A DNA stretch of 64,000 nucleotides from Bisporella sp. PMI_857 (GCA_021307315.1 JAJSPD010000011.1:62001-126000); one strand, 5' to 3'; counted from the first letter of the stretch, positions 43,887 to 55,923 are shown. A program made the numbers and translations. Notes: a model not told the origin generated them from the sequence alone.

Positions 43887-46800
43887 CTATCCAGTATAGC
43901 TATAGTTCACATACTTTTCAGCTAGGCGATCTAGCCAAGTAATCCGCGCCTCATCAGAGAAAACGAGGGAGTCGAGATCGTTAGTATTATAGCCTTCATG
44001 AGGGATCTGAAGAAACTTGTGATCTTTGCAGCGTAGGTCAACATTGCTACCATCCGCATGTTTAGCCATGCACTGACTGCATATGCTCAGAGTGAAGCAA
44101 CTCAAGCAGATAAATCTAAGCCCTTCAATATTATCGGAGGTCTGACAGTGATCACACATATAGCCATGTTCCAATTTATTTTGAGCTGAGTCAAGGATCA
44201 ACTGTTGTTCAAAGGCGATGGATGCATCTTTCATATCAGAGAGCAATAAAAGGGCTATTCCAAGCTCATGACAGAACTGGGTTCCGTACAGGGGATCCTT
44301 CTTAAGAGATTTTATTCTCTGGGTCAATTCATGCACAGAAGAGATCAAAATCTTTTTTTGTTCAAGGACAGGTGTCATGCAATAACCATCATACCACGAG
44401 CCCATGCTCTGGCGTAATTCTTGAGAACGGGACGCCGCCCAATCCAGACAACTTCGACCATAACAGTCAACCAACTGAGGATTGGCCCCATTCTTTATGA
44501 GAACCTCCGCGATTTCTGCAAAGTCATGGTACACAGCAACGTGGAGTGGTGTTCGATTCAACGAATCGATAGTATTTACATATTGTCGACCTTTTAGTGG
44601 ATCTGTTGTTATCAAGTTAAGTTGTTCAGACATCATTCTTGAAGTGATAAGCTTTACGACTTCGAGATGGCCACTATTACAAGCAGAATTCAGTGGTGTC
44701 CATCCGCTATTCTCAGCAACAGTCAAGTCGGCTTTGTTATCTAGTAGCAGTTGCACGACTTTGAGATGGCCTTTACTACAAGCAGAATTCAGTGGTGTCC
44801 AACCGTTATTGTCAGCAACAGTCAAGTCGGCTTTGTTATCCAATAGCAGCTGTACGACCTCAAAATGACCATTATCGCAAGCAGAATTCAATGGTGTCAA
44901 TCCGTTGCTATCAGCAACAGTCAAGTCGGCTTTGTTTTTTAGCAGCAGCTGTACTACCTCGAAATGGCCACTATCACAAGCAGAATTCAGTGGTGTCCAT
45001 TTATTACTGTCAGCAACAGTCAAGTCGGCTTTGTTATTTAGCAGTAGCTGTACCACTTCGAGATGGCCATTATTACAAGCAGAATTCAGTGGTGTCCATC
45101 CGCTATTGTCAGCAACAGTCAAGTCGGCTTTGTTATTTAGCAGCAGCTGTACCACTTCGAGATGGCCATTATTACAAGCAGAATTCAGTGGTGTCCATCC
45201 GCTATTGTCAGCAACAGTCAAGTCGGCTTTGTTATCTAGTAGCAGCTGTACTACTTCGAGATGGCCATTATTACAAGCAGAATTCAATGGTGTGCATCCG
45301 CTATTGTCAGCAACAGTCAAGTCGGCTTTGTTATCTAGTAGCAGTTGCACAACTTTGAGATGGCCTGTACTACAAGCAGAATTCAGTGGTGTCCATCCGC
45401 TATTGTCAGCAACAGTCAAGTCGGCTTTGTTGTCCAGTAGCAGCTGTACCACTTCGAGATGGCCGCTATAACAAGCAGAATACAGTGGTGTCCATCCGCT
45501 ATTGTCAGCAACAGTCAAGTCGGCTTTGTTATTTAACAGCAGCTGTACAACCTCGAAATGGCCATTATTACAAGCAGAATTCAGTGGTGTCCATCCGTTA
45601 TTGTCAGCAACAGTCAAGTCGGCTTTGTTATCCAGTAGCAGCTGTACCACTTCGAGATGGCCGTTATAACAAGCAGAATACAGTGGTGTGCATCCGCTAT
45701 TGTCAGCAACAGTCAAGTCGGCTTTGTTGTCCAGCAGCAGCTGCACGACTTCGAAATGGCCATTATTACAAGCAGAATTCAGTGGTGTGCATCCGCTATT
45801 GTCAGCAACAGTCAAGTCGGCTTTATTGTCCAGCAGCAGCTGTACCACTTCGAGATGGCCATTATTACAAGCAGAATTCAGTGGTGTCCATCCGTTATTG
45901 TCAGCAACAGTCAAGTCGGCTTTGTTATCTAGTAGCAGCTGTACTACTTCGAGATGGCCACTATTACAAGCAGAATTCAGTGGTGTCCATCCGTTATTGT
46001 CAGCAACAGTTAAGTCGGCTTTGTTATCTAGTAGCAGCTGTACAACCTCAAGATGGCCGCTATAACAAGCAGAATACAGTGGTGTGCATCCGTTATTGTT
46101 AGCAACAGTCAAGTCGGCTTTGTTGTTTAGCAGCAGCTGTACAATCTCAAGATGGCCGCTATTACAAGCAGAATACAGTGGTGTCCATCCGTTGTTATTA
46201 GCAACAGTCAAGTCGGCTTTGTTATTTAGTAGCAGCTGTACTACTTCGAGATGGCCACTATTACAAGCAGAATACAGTGGTGTCCATCCGTTATTGTCAG
46301 CAACAATCAAGTCGGCTTTGTTATCTAGCAGCAGCTGTACCACTTCGAGATGGCCATTATTACAAGCAGAATTCAGTGGTGTCCAACCGCTATTGTCAGC
46401 AACAGTCAAGTCGGCTTTATTGTCCAGCAGCAGCTGCACGACCTCAAGATAGCTTGTATAACAAGCAGAATTTAGTGGTGTCCATCCGCTATTGTTAGCA
46501 ACAGTCAAGTCGGCTTTGTTATCTAGTAGCAGCTGTACAACCTCAAGATGGCCGCTATAACAAGCAGAATACAGTGGTGTGCATCCGTTATTGTCAGCAA
46601 CAGTCAAGTCGGCTTTGTTATTTAGTAGCAGCTGTACCACTTCGAGATGGCCGCTATTACAAGCAGAATTCAATGGTGTCAATCCGTTATTGTCAGCAAC
46701 AGTCAAATCGGCTTTGTTGTCTAGCAGCAGCTGTACTACTTCGAAATGGCCATTATAACAAGCAGAATACAGTGGTGTCCATCCGCTATTGTCGGCGACA

Positions 46801-49800
46801 GTCAAGTCGGCTTTATTGTCCAGCAGCAGCTGCACAACCTCAAGATGGCCTGTACTACAAGCAGAATTCAGTGGTGTCCATCCGTTATTGTCAGCAACAG
46901 TCAAGTCGGCTTTGTTATCTAGTAGCAGCTGTACGACCTCAAGATGGCCGCTGTTACAAGCAGAATTCAATGGTGTCAATCCGTTATTGTCGGCGACAGT
47001 CAAGTCGGCTTTGTTATTTAGCAGCAGCTGTACAACTTTAAAATGGCCACTATTACAAGCAGAATTCAATGGTGTCAATCCGTTATTGTCAGCAACAGTC
47101 AAGTCGGCTTTATTGTCCAGCAGCAGCTGCACAACCTCAAGATAGCCTGTATAACAAGCAGAATTTAGTGGTGTCCATCCGTTATTGTTAGCAACAGTCA
47201 AGTCGGCTTTGTTATTCAGAAGCAGCTGTACAACCTCGAGATGACCGCTGTAACAAGCAGAATTCAGTGGCGTCCATCCGCTATTGTCAGCAACAGTCAA
47301 GTCGGCTTTGTTGTTTAGCAGCAGCTGTACAATCTCAAGATGGCCGCTATTACAAGCAGAATACAGTGGTGTCCATCCGTTGCTATTAGCAACAGTCAAG
47401 TCGGCTTCGTTATTTAGCAGTAGCTGTACTACTTCGAGATGGCCATTATCACAAGCAGAATTCAGTGGTGTCCATTCGTTACTATCAGCAACTGTCAAGT
47501 CGGCTTCGTTATTTAGCAGTAGCTGTACAACCTCAAAATGGCCATTATCACAAGCAGAATTTAGTGGTGTCCATCCGCTATTGTTAGCAACAGTCAAGTC
47601 GGCTTTGTTATCTAGCAGCAGCTGTACCACTTCGAGATGGCCTTTACTACAAGCAGAATACAGTGGTGTCCATCCGTTGTTATTAGCAACAGTCAAGTCG
47701 GCTTTGTTATTTAGCAGTAGCTGTACCACTTCGAGATGGCCATTACTACAAGCAGAATTTAGTGGTGTCCATCCGTTGTTATTAGCAACAGTCAAGTCGG
47801 CTTTGTTGTCCAGCAGCAGCTGTACTACTTCGAAATGGCCATTATCACAAGCAGAATTTAGTGGTGTCCATCCGTTGCTATCAGCAACAGTCAAGTCGGC
47901 TTTGTTATTTAGCAGTAGCTGTACAACCTCGAGATGGCCATTATCACAAGCAGAATTCAGTGGTGTCCATTTGTTACTGTCAGCAACAGTCAAGTCGGCT
48001 TTGTTATTTAGCAGTAGCTGTGCAACTTCAAGGTGGCCGCTATTACAGGCTAAATTAAGTGGTGTCCATCCGCTATTGTCAGCAACAGTCAAGTCGGCTT
48101 TGTTATTTAGCAGCAGCTGTACTACTTCGAGATGGCCGTTATCACAAGCAGAATTCAATGGTGTCAATCCGCTATTGTCAGCAACAGTTAAGTCGGCTTT
48201 GTTATTTAGCAGCAGCTGTACCACTTCGAGATGGCCATTATTACAAGCAGAATTCAGTGGTGTCAATCCGTTGCTATCAGCAACAGTCAGGTCTGCTTTA
48301 TTATTTAGCAGTAGCTGTACAACCTCGAGATGGCCATTATCACAAGCAGAACTCAGTGGTGTCCATCCGTTATTGTCAGCAACAGTCAAGTCGGCTTTGT
48401 TATTTAGCAGTAGCTGTACCACTTTAAGATGGCCATTATTACAAGCAGAATTCAGTGGTGTCCACCCGTTATTGTCAGCAACAGTCAAGTCGGCTTTGTT
48501 ATTTAGCAGCAGCTGTACTACTTCGAAATGGCCATTATTACAAGCAGAATTCAATGGTGTCAATCCGCTATTATTAGCAACAGTCAAATCGGCTTTGTTA
48601 TCTAGCAGCAGCTGTACGACTTTAAAATGGCCTGCACAACAAGCAGAATTCAGTGGTGTCCACTTGTTGCTATCAGCAACAGTCAAGTCGGCTTTGTTAT
48701 TTAGCAGCAGCTCTACAACCTCGAGATGACCGCTGTAACAAGCAGTATACAATGGTGTCCATCCGCTATTGTTAGCGACAGTCAAGTCGGCTTTGTTATC
48801 TAGTAGCAGTTGCACGATTTTGAGATGGCCTATGCTACAAGCAGAATTTAGTGGTGTCCATCCGTTATTGTCAACAACAGTCAAGTCGGCTTTGTTATCC
48901 AATAGCAGCTGCACAACCTCAAAATGGCCACTATCACAAGCAGAATTCAGTGGTGTCCATCCGTTGCTATTAGCAACAGTCAAGTCGGCTTTGTTATTTA
49001 GCAGCAGCTGTACTACTTCGAGATGGCCATTATTACAAGCAGAATTCAGTGGTGTCCATCCGTTGCTATTAGCAATAGTCAAGTCGGCTTTGTTATTTAG
49101 CAACAACTGTACAACTTCAAGATGGCCGCTATAACAAGCAGAATTCAGCGGTGTCCATCCGTTGCTGTTAGCAACAGTCAAGTCGGCTTTGTTATCTAGT
49201 AGCAGTTGTACGACTTTGAGATGGCCTTTACTACAAGCAGATTTCAGTGGCGTCGATCCGCTATTGTTAGCAACAGTCAAGTCGGCTTTGTTATCTAGTA
49301 GCAGCTGGACGACCTCAAGATGACCACAATCTGCTGCCACGTTTAACGGGCTATAACCGTATATATTCGTAGCCATAGCGTCTCCCCCATGTTGCAGCAA
49401 GAGGCTTACCATGTCTTTAAACCCCCCTTTAGATGCGATATATACGGCGCTTTGACCTGTGAAATCTCGAGCGTTCTGGCTTGCGCCTAATGATAGCAAT
49501 GTTCTAACCATTTTTTCTTGATTTTTCGATATAGCTGCATTCAAAGCGCTACCAAATTGCCCTCCTTCTGCATTGATGTCCGGGCTTAATTTAATCAACA
49601 TCTCAAATATTTCTAAATGTCCATTTGAGCACGCAGCTGATAATGGTGACCCGTACCGGCCGCCGGCCAGATTTAGGTTTCGATACACTTCTTGACTAGG
49701 CACTTTTAAAGCAGGGGTTATTCCAAAAAGGGCTAAATAGTATAGCGAAGTTGATGGTTCGATTATTTCATTTGGAAATTCGTTTTCGCCAGAGATATAG

Positions 49801-52010
49801 TTCGACTCGAAATAGTCACGCCAGTTCTGAAAGCAGAGATTATCGTCTTTAAAGAATTTTTCAAATATTGACAATAATGACGAATGATCTTGGCGATAAT
49901 GAGTAGGCCACGACGTAGACGCATAATTGATAAATGGACGCAAGCATTTACTGCCAGTCAAAGTTTTTGAAACTTGCCAAACATTAGAATAATTAAGGTA
50001 CCGAAGACAAGTTTCCGCCAGGACTGTATGATGACATGTTTCCTGGGACATCGCTATTTTGAGGTCGTGGAACTCGTATGGAGTTGGGAGAACGGACACC
50101 AAAAATTCTCGCACCGAAAAATGAACCAGGTGAATAGTACGAGATGCTGGTGAGTCTCGTGGTCCCGAAACTCGAAAGTCAACCAGTGATCCGCAAATAT
50201 CCTTAATTTCGCCGCTAATATACTCATCATCAATGGCTTCCGGAAGTTCATCAATAGGAAATGTGTCTTTATGGTCAGACCTGAGAGTAAGAAGAGCATC
50301 TGTTAATTCTGAAACTGTTAAAGGGCGTGCAGCAAATACAATCCAGCGCAAGATTGTAATTGCACGCTCACGTTCCTCTTCTTCTTGCTTTTGGATAGCT
50401 TTCCAGTTCCTCAAGTAAGTGTTGGTTAAACCAGTTGGCATTTTGTTCACAATATCTTGTAACTTCTTCCGGTTTTTACTACCACGTAAATGATCCTGTT
50501 GCATTTTGATCCATAGGAACATGCCCTGGCATTTATCTGCCATTTGTTGCGCGATGTCTTGTCGCAAGTCTTGGTCTTTTCCCGGAAGTTTGTAATCGAC
50601 TGTGTATTGAGAAAATCGAGTAATATCAGGACGTACGTTATTTTCAGTGATCTGACAGTCAAAAGCAATCCAGCTTTCGGGCTATCGTTGTTTTGTTGTT
50701 GGACCCCCAGCCTTATATCACTTTCATTGCGACTGACTAAAAGAATTCGTGTGCCGGTGGCTTTTGCTCTGTTTCTTAATGTTCTAAGGAAAGAAGCACG
50801 GTTGTCGTTAGTTCGGTCATACTCGTCGAGTCCGTCTAAGATCAATGTTTGTTGGGGTTTGCTTTGAAGGATGTCCTCAAGAATATCCCAGACTTTTGGT
50901 TGCAGGGCTCTCCTTCCCGCTTCCTTTCCCTCCATGTGGCCTCTAATCGTATCGAGCGCATCAGGGTCTTGTCGGGCTAGCTGTGAGAGCCAGGAGCGAG
51001 CAATATCTCTCGGCCTTCCTTTGGCTCGAGCATGAACTGAGGAAAAGAAATACGCAGACGGCTCCGACTGAGATAATTGCAAGAATTGCACAATTTTGGC
51101 ACACATAACTGATTTCCCTTGCCCTGCACCACCATTGATCCAAAGGATTTTGGAATCGAAATGTTGACTAGGTTGCATCCACGCTTGAAACATAGAGTGT
51201 TCAAAAATCCATTCACATGTGCCTTCTAGTCTAGCTTCGACACAGTCTTCGAATTGACAGTCCAATATAACCGCATCAAGCCACTCATCAACATTCTTCA
51301 GTGCTTGGCGTCGAGCTGATTCTTGCTTCTCTTTGAGTAGAATTTGGATATCAGTTTGAAGGGATGTAAATACATGTGTAGATATCGCTGCGCTATCTGT
51401 GAGTATAATTAGTTAGCATAAAGCTAAAGTTGGCGGATAAGATCTTTATACCTTTCATTTCTATAGTATCTGGAAAGGTTTTAGCGAGGCTACCATGTAA
51501 TAGAGGTACGAGGCTAAATAGTTGCTCTAGTAGCTGATGGAACATCTCAACTTGGCGCGCAAATTTTCCCCTGCGCCGAAAAGTCCAGTCCAGTCTACCT
51601 TTCACAGATACGTGGGCCTCTGTTTTGTTTACTGTAGGTTTGGTCGAAAACTCGAGTTTGGGTGGTGGCAAGGCTTTTTCACAGTTCTTTGATTGTATCC
51701 TGAGTCGAGATTGCATCTGCTCACCTGCTCCTAATGTTTCACAGATGCTCTGAAGCACATCCCGGACAGACTTAGTAACTTCAGGATCATCCAGTCGCGC
51801 ATGGTGCATCTTCTCTAGCTTTCCATTGGAAATGCCCACGGAACGAGCCCACTCTTGGAATCGGATTTTATCCACCTCAAATATCGAAGAAAGCTGACGC
51901 AATTCGTGACTAAAAGCCTTGAATGTGTCGAACTTCTCTATGATATCTACACAGGCACTAAAGAGACCTAACATGCCTAACAGGCCGACACTTAGACCTG
52001 CTGGTTCCAT
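43887..52010 (-). pseudogene. HeLo-like / NACHT / ankyrin (about 47 tandem units) / ZZ-finger NLR protein, one frameshift
   Basis: Exon 1 (52010-51452) encodes MEPAGLSVGLLGMLGLFSAC and FEVDKIRFQEWARSVG, a HeLo-like N-terminal domain. A 55-bp intron leads to exon 2 at 51396. NACHT motifs follow: Walker A INGGAGQGKSVMC and Walker B TLILDGLDEYD. Near 50676-50682 the frame changes by one base; on either side the homology is continuous (NNDSP, then ESWIAFDCQITENN). The ankyrin part (from about 49700 leftward) has 47 units ending KADLTVA. The C-terminus carries a ZZ-type zinc finger (CDHCQTSDNIEGLRF, CLSCF, CSQC). Full length would be about 2,690 residues. Family members sense non-self and release a HeLo-driven death signal. 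A base-calling error is possible, so the gene may be intact. Confidence 0.88.
44640..49330 (-). repeat. Tandem array of 99-bp ankyrin-coding units, about 47 copies
   Basis: The word GTCAAGTCGGCTTTGTT (or a close variant) recurs every 99 bp from about 44727 to 49280, always in phase. Each unit encodes one 33-residue ankyrin repeat, consensus GWTPLNSACNNGHLEVVQLL then LDNKADLTVADN. Differences concentrate at few positions: N/S before G, W/L/C/K/E after it, N/Y before SAC, and the two residues after SAC. Confidence 0.95.
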
Positions 52011-52689
52011 ACTTTCGCAGCGAAGGTTATTGGCGGTGCACGGCTGGCCGATATTTGTAACGCTATTGGTGCACGACTACCCACTTGAAGTAGAGTCTGT
52101 AAGTGAAGAAGGACGAGGCAAGCGGTTTTCAATAAATCCTCAACCTATAAACGTGGGTATCATTCAAGATCTCCTGATTGATATGGCCAGTTGCCAGTAT
52201 ATGTAAATCACCATTACATTGTGCGAGGTCGATATTAGATATTCATCAGAAAGCCTAGTGGTGAATTGGCATATGAGGCGCAATGCTGCACAGCCTCTAT
52301 TGGAAGCCCTGTAGCACAAACAGCTGAGCCACGACGAGTGGAAGAGGGGATACAAGCTAATGCATGACACATAATACTGAAATGCACGTCCTACTTGGCG
52401 GCTGGCCCACATCCCTCGTACGCAGCTACTGTGCTGTTCTAGTGATTTAATTGGTCCAGGTTAGGCGAGGCTAGGTACCTTTCTTACAAAATTATTGCAC
52501 CAGTTCCCCCTATGCCTTTTCTCCAGCACGATGACCCTGACACCTGCAAGACCACGCACGTGAGTATATTTAGTCTTCACTTGGAGACGAGGCTCTGCTA
52601 ACTTTGTCGTCTGATGCTAAGTAACGATCTCTAGGCACCTGCAGCAGCCAAGCCTATTACCATATCCTATATAGCTTTCCAAAACCTGA
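52011..52689. other. Upstream region of the NLR gene
   Basis: No gene recognised; holds the promoter of the minus-strand NLR gene. LINE debris begins at about 52690. Confidence 0.45.
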
Positions 52690-53118
52690 CCGCATTCGGC
52701 GCCTCGACCCCCCACACCCGCTTAGAGCACACGCTTAGAGCACACGCTGAAGCCTGCCTCCTCAAGGCGGCCCCGTGGCTCTAACTGCGGTAACCCTTTC
52801 GCTTTTTTCAAAGACCCCCGCTCTGCTACCCGAGCTAATCCTCGACATGCCCGCCGCTGGCGAACCCTTCCGCTAGCAGAGCAACTTAACCCCATCCAGC
52901 TTCCTCCTTGGCAGGTGCCAGAAAGCAGAGCGGCGGCAAAGCTCCGAATCGGGGCCTGTACGCCTGAAAAACCCACTCTCACTCGAAAAGAAGCGGCAGT
53001 CTTATCCCGGAATTTTTTAGACTCGATTCCGCACAATGACATTGTAGTCTATTTAGACGGATCAAAACTCAAAACTCAAAACTGGCAACGCAAGCGGAGG
53101 CTACGTACCTTTCAATAC

Positions 53119-53371
53119 TGTCACGGCCCTGACTTCTTAGACGGAGCTCAGCGCCGGACACCCCATAGCTCGGACGGAGCTCAGCACCGGACATCCTAAA
53201 GCTCGCTTATACTGGCCTCCGGCCAGCTTCCTGTATATCGAGCGCTGCTTTCCTTCCCTTCTTCTGTCTGTAGCTTGTTCTCTTAGTTATAACAATTGAT
53301 ACTTGTTCACACCTCTGAGTCCTTCCACCTGGATCTACGGATCGAGATCCCTGTTCAGCTTGAGTTGTACA
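53119..53371 (+). mobile_element. Solo LTR, family E, TSD AATAC
   Basis: TGTCACGGCCCTGACTTCTT at the left, CAGCTTGAGTTGTACA at the right (one base short of TGTTACA). Perfect duplications AATAC at 53114-53118 and 53372-53376. Very close to 3628-3881 in sequence. Confidence 0.92.
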
Positions 53372-53592
53372 AATACGGCCATAAAATTGCCGAAGCATCC
53401 ATCTCCTACGGCGACCGTGTCGAAGTTTTCGACATCGAAGCCAGAGCTGCAGTGACTGGAATTAAAAAGGCTATCTTCAAGAAGCTACTGACTGCGCTTC
53501 AGACACCTGGATTTGTCTTGACAACTAAGAAGCAGCTCTCCGGCTTTTAACCCCTTTTCTCGGCTTTTTAGCAGACACATTTCAGGGCGCCC

Positions 53593-53813
53593 TGTAACAA
53601 CTCAAACTGAACAGGGATCTCGATCCGTAGATCCAGGTGGAAGGACTCAAAGGTGTGAACAGCTATCAATTGCTATAACTAAGAGAACAAGCTACAGACA
53701 GAAGAAGGGAAGGAAAGCAGCGCTCGATATACAGGAAGCTGGCCGGAGGCCAGTATAAGCGAGCTTTAGGATGTCCGGTGCTGAGCTCCGCCTAAGAAGT
53801 CAGGGCCGTGACA
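53593..53813 (-). mobile_element. Solo LTR, family E, minus orientation, TSD CGCCC
   Basis: TGTAACAACTCAAACTGAAC at the left, CAGGGCCGTGACA at the right. Perfect duplications CGCCC at 53588-53592 and 53814-53818. It lacks one of the two internal 30-bp subrepeats of the plus copies. Second family E hit in the same RNase H domain, opposite orientation. Confidence 0.92.
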
Positions 53814-54220
53814 CGCCCTCGATTTACAAGCAGTTTGGCCGACCCACCCCCAACACCGTGATACTCGTGAAAAAGCAATTCGAGTACGCTGGGTTCCAGG
53901 GCACCTCCAAGTGCCAGGCAACGAGCTTGCTGATGCTTTAGCTCACCACAGAGCGTCGCAAGCCCCTAGCATTCCCCTCTTACACTCTTGGGCATCCCTA
54001 AAACGATTTGTAGACTTGTAGGGAAAAGAATGTCATAAGTCGCTATTAAATACAACGGCAAATGACTAGAATACCATCAAAAAGTGCACAAAACCCTAGA
54101 TTACCATACTTTTTGTTGGCATAGGACTGAAATACCACTTTTATGGTATTCTAGGGCATCGCCAAAAAGAGTATGGTAATTTAGGGAGAGTAGTACATCC
54201 CTTATAAGCAAGCCTGTAGT

Positions 54221-54447
54221 TGTCACGGCTTTACCTCGGCCCCTAACACTACAGGGCTTGGCCCCTAACACTATAGGGCTCAGCCCCTGACACTACAGGG
54301 CTTGGCCTCTAACGCTACAGAGCTCGGCCTTCAACACTACAGGGCTTGTTTACACTGGCTTTTAGCCAGTTTCCTGTATATAAAGCACTGCTTTCTTTCC
54401 TTTTTTTGTCTGTAGCTTGTTCTTTTTATTCGCTTTGAGTTGTTACA
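54221..54447 (+). mobile_element. LTR, divergent relative of family E
   Basis: TGTCACGGCTTTACCTCGGC to GAGTTGTTACA, with CCTGTATATAAAGCACTGC as TATA region. The 3' half follows family E; the 5' half is replaced by five 22-bp tandem units. The flanks GTAGT / GTGTA do not form a clean duplication. Confidence 0.75.
54238..54347. repeat. 22-bp minisatellite, five units, inside an LTR
   Basis: The unit GGCCCCTAACACTACAGGGC+TT recurs five times without spacing from 54238 to 54347, each with one to four changes. Confidence 0.9.
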
Positions 54448-54561
54448 GTGTAAATCTTTATATTTGACTTTATTTTATTTCAGTTTCTATTGCAACTAAT
54501 TGACTCCGTACGCTTTCCCAGACCTCGCAGAATTGTGGGTGTGAAAAGTACGTGCAGTAGC

Positions 54562-54706
54562 GTCTTGGCCGGGAAAAAGTAGTATTTCAGTCAGAAGCAC
54601 GCAAAATAATGGTAATCCAGTCCTACTACTGTAAACCGTTTGTATGACTGGATTACCATCATTTTGCGTGCTTCTAACTGAAATACTACTTTTTTTTTGC
54701 CAAGAC
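54562..54706. mobile_element. 145-bp foldback (MITE-like) element
   Basis: The 61-bp left arm (54562-54622, starts GTCTTGGCCGGGAAAAAG, ends GGTAATCCAGTC) and right arm (54646-54706) are inverted copies at about nine positions in ten. The loop is 23 bp. No coding capacity. Confidence 0.75.
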
Positions 54707-54792
54707 AAAATTGTGGTATTTCAGTCCTATGCCAACAGAAAGTATTGTAATCTAGGGTTTTGGTCACTTTTTGATGGTATTCTAGTCATTTG

Positions 54793-54984
54793 TGTCACGA
54801 TCACGATCCTATGAGCCTGATGGGGCGTAGTATAGGTGCTTCAATACGAGAATACTAAACTAAGGAGGAAAGGTGTAGCTGTTGCTGTGGCATCCCTAAC
54901 ATAAAGACCATGACCACGTGACCGCTATAGGCGAGCTGGTAAGCGAGCCAATGGGCGTCTGGTGCGATATTGAGGACCGTGACA
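54793..54984 (-). mobile_element. Solo LTR, family C, minus orientation, TSD ATTTG
   Basis: TGTCACGATCACGATCC at the left, ATTGAGGACCGTGACA at the right; 192 bp like the copy at 37440. Perfect duplications ATTTG at 54788-54792 and 54985-54989. Confidence 0.92.
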
Positions 54985-54994
54985 ATTTGCCGTA

Positions 54995-55338
54995 GTCGTT
55001 CGGGCCACCCACTCTACTTTCGTAAAGTAGGTGAGGGTCAGCAATACGCAAAAACCAGCAATACGCAAATTTGAAATTTTGGTGAGACTCCACCAAAATT
55101 CTTTTTTAAAGTACTTGCATTACAACGTATTGAATAAGTGCTCTATTTTTAGGAAATCTTTTCGACTTTTGAATTTTATAATGTATTATTTTTAAAAGTG
55201 AAAAAATAAAAATATTATTGTTAACTTAATTCGCTCAATTTTCCCATACAAATTTTGGTGCGATTTGCGTATTGCTGGTTTTTGCGTATTGCTGACCCTC
55301 ACCTACTTCACGAAAGTAAAGTGGGTGACCCGAACGAC
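54995..55338. mobile_element. MITE with about 85-bp TIRs and TA duplication
   Basis: The left arm GTCGTTCGGGCCACCCACTC continues AGTAGGTGAGGGTCAGC and AATACGCAAAAACCAGC; the right arm is its inverted copy, ending CCCGAACGAC. TA flanks at 54993-54994 and 55339-55340 suggest a Tc1/mariner-type target. The interior is AT-rich and non-coding. Confidence 0.85.
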
Positions 55339-55340
55339 TA

Positions 55341-55923
55341 AATACAATGTAGTAGCGGCACAGCAGTTCGGCGCGCTCCCTTTGCGGCCGTCGGTCGACC
55401 TTACAACATGCCTTACGCACGACATCGAAACAGCGCTAAATCAAGGCTTTACAGCGTCTGTGCTCACGCTCGACGTCAAAGGTGCCTTCGACGCTGTTTT
55501 ACCTGGCAGGCTTGTTAAAAGGTTGCGCGAACAAAGATGGCCTAATTACCTGTGCGAGTGGGTTGCTTTTTCGCTACAAATCGCAAAGTCTGGATTCGAC
55601 TAGACGGCAAAATCGGAGGCGAAATAGCAATAGAGCGCGGGCCGCCTTAAGGTTCCCCGGTATCCTCTGTTCTTTTCATGCTTTTCATGCTTTTCACGCT
55701 TTATATTTCTCTTTTATTTTTCCTTAAACTGTTTCAAGGAGGATTCGGCTACGCCGACGATGCTGCTTCCTGCATAATCTCTCAGTTTCTTGTAAAGAAC
55801 ACTTACGTTCTATCAGCTACGCTAGCGCAAGCTTTGGAATGGGGACAGTCGAAAAAGATTACTTTCGACCCGGAAAAATCAGAGCTCTTACCCTTTTCCC
55901 GCAGGCACGTGGACAAAATATAA
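55341..55923 (+). pseudogene. LINE reverse-transcriptase core fragment
   Basis: LTLDVKGAFDAVLPGRLVKR is motif A with its catalytic Asp. After a frameshift RVSSVLF-like sequence marks motif B, and FGYADDAASCIISQFL is motif C with the YADD box. It continues AQALEWGQSKKITFDPEKSE to a stop at 55921. Tad1-like. A stop and two frameshifts are present. It may belong with the RNase H remnant to the left, though order and insertions make that uncertain. Confidence 0.8.

Larger units (their letters stand above)
52690..54010 (+). pseudogene. LINE ORF2 C-terminal RNase H domain, split by two LTRs
   Basis: Plus-strand pieces: LAEQLNPIQLPPWQVPESRA, HNDIVVYLDGSKL (first catalytic Asp), then, beyond an LTR, YGHKIAEASISYGDRVEVFD with IEARAAVTGIKKA (catalytic Glu region). 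Beyond a second LTR comes the closing part, PGHLQVPGNELADALAHHRA. This is the RNase H end of a Tad1/I-type LINE. Family E LTRs at 53119 and 53593 interrupt it with perfect duplications. A frameshift lies at about GGYVPF. Confidence 0.82.
54059..54792. mobile_element. Composite element with about 78-bp inverted ends
   Basis: CAAATGACTAGAATACCATC at 54059 is matched by its complement ending CTAGTCATTTG at 54792. Matching extends inward through CCCTAGATTACCATAC and GTTGGCATAGGACTGAAATA. Between the arms lie a divergent LTR (54221-54447) and an inverted repeat (54562-54706). A related fragment is at 2367-2468. No ORF; class unknown. Confidence 0.65.

Noticed and set aside
44482..49134. Many long open frames on the plus strand across the ankyrin array (one of 481 codons)
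   Set aside because: They are shadows: a 99-bp unit is a multiple of three, so any frame open in one unit stays open in all. They have no proper start context or domain.
44640..49330. Regularly spaced repeats that could suggest a CRISPR-like array
   Set aside because: The units are head-to-tail 99-bp coding repeats without spacers, in a eukaryote, and translate to ankyrin repeats.
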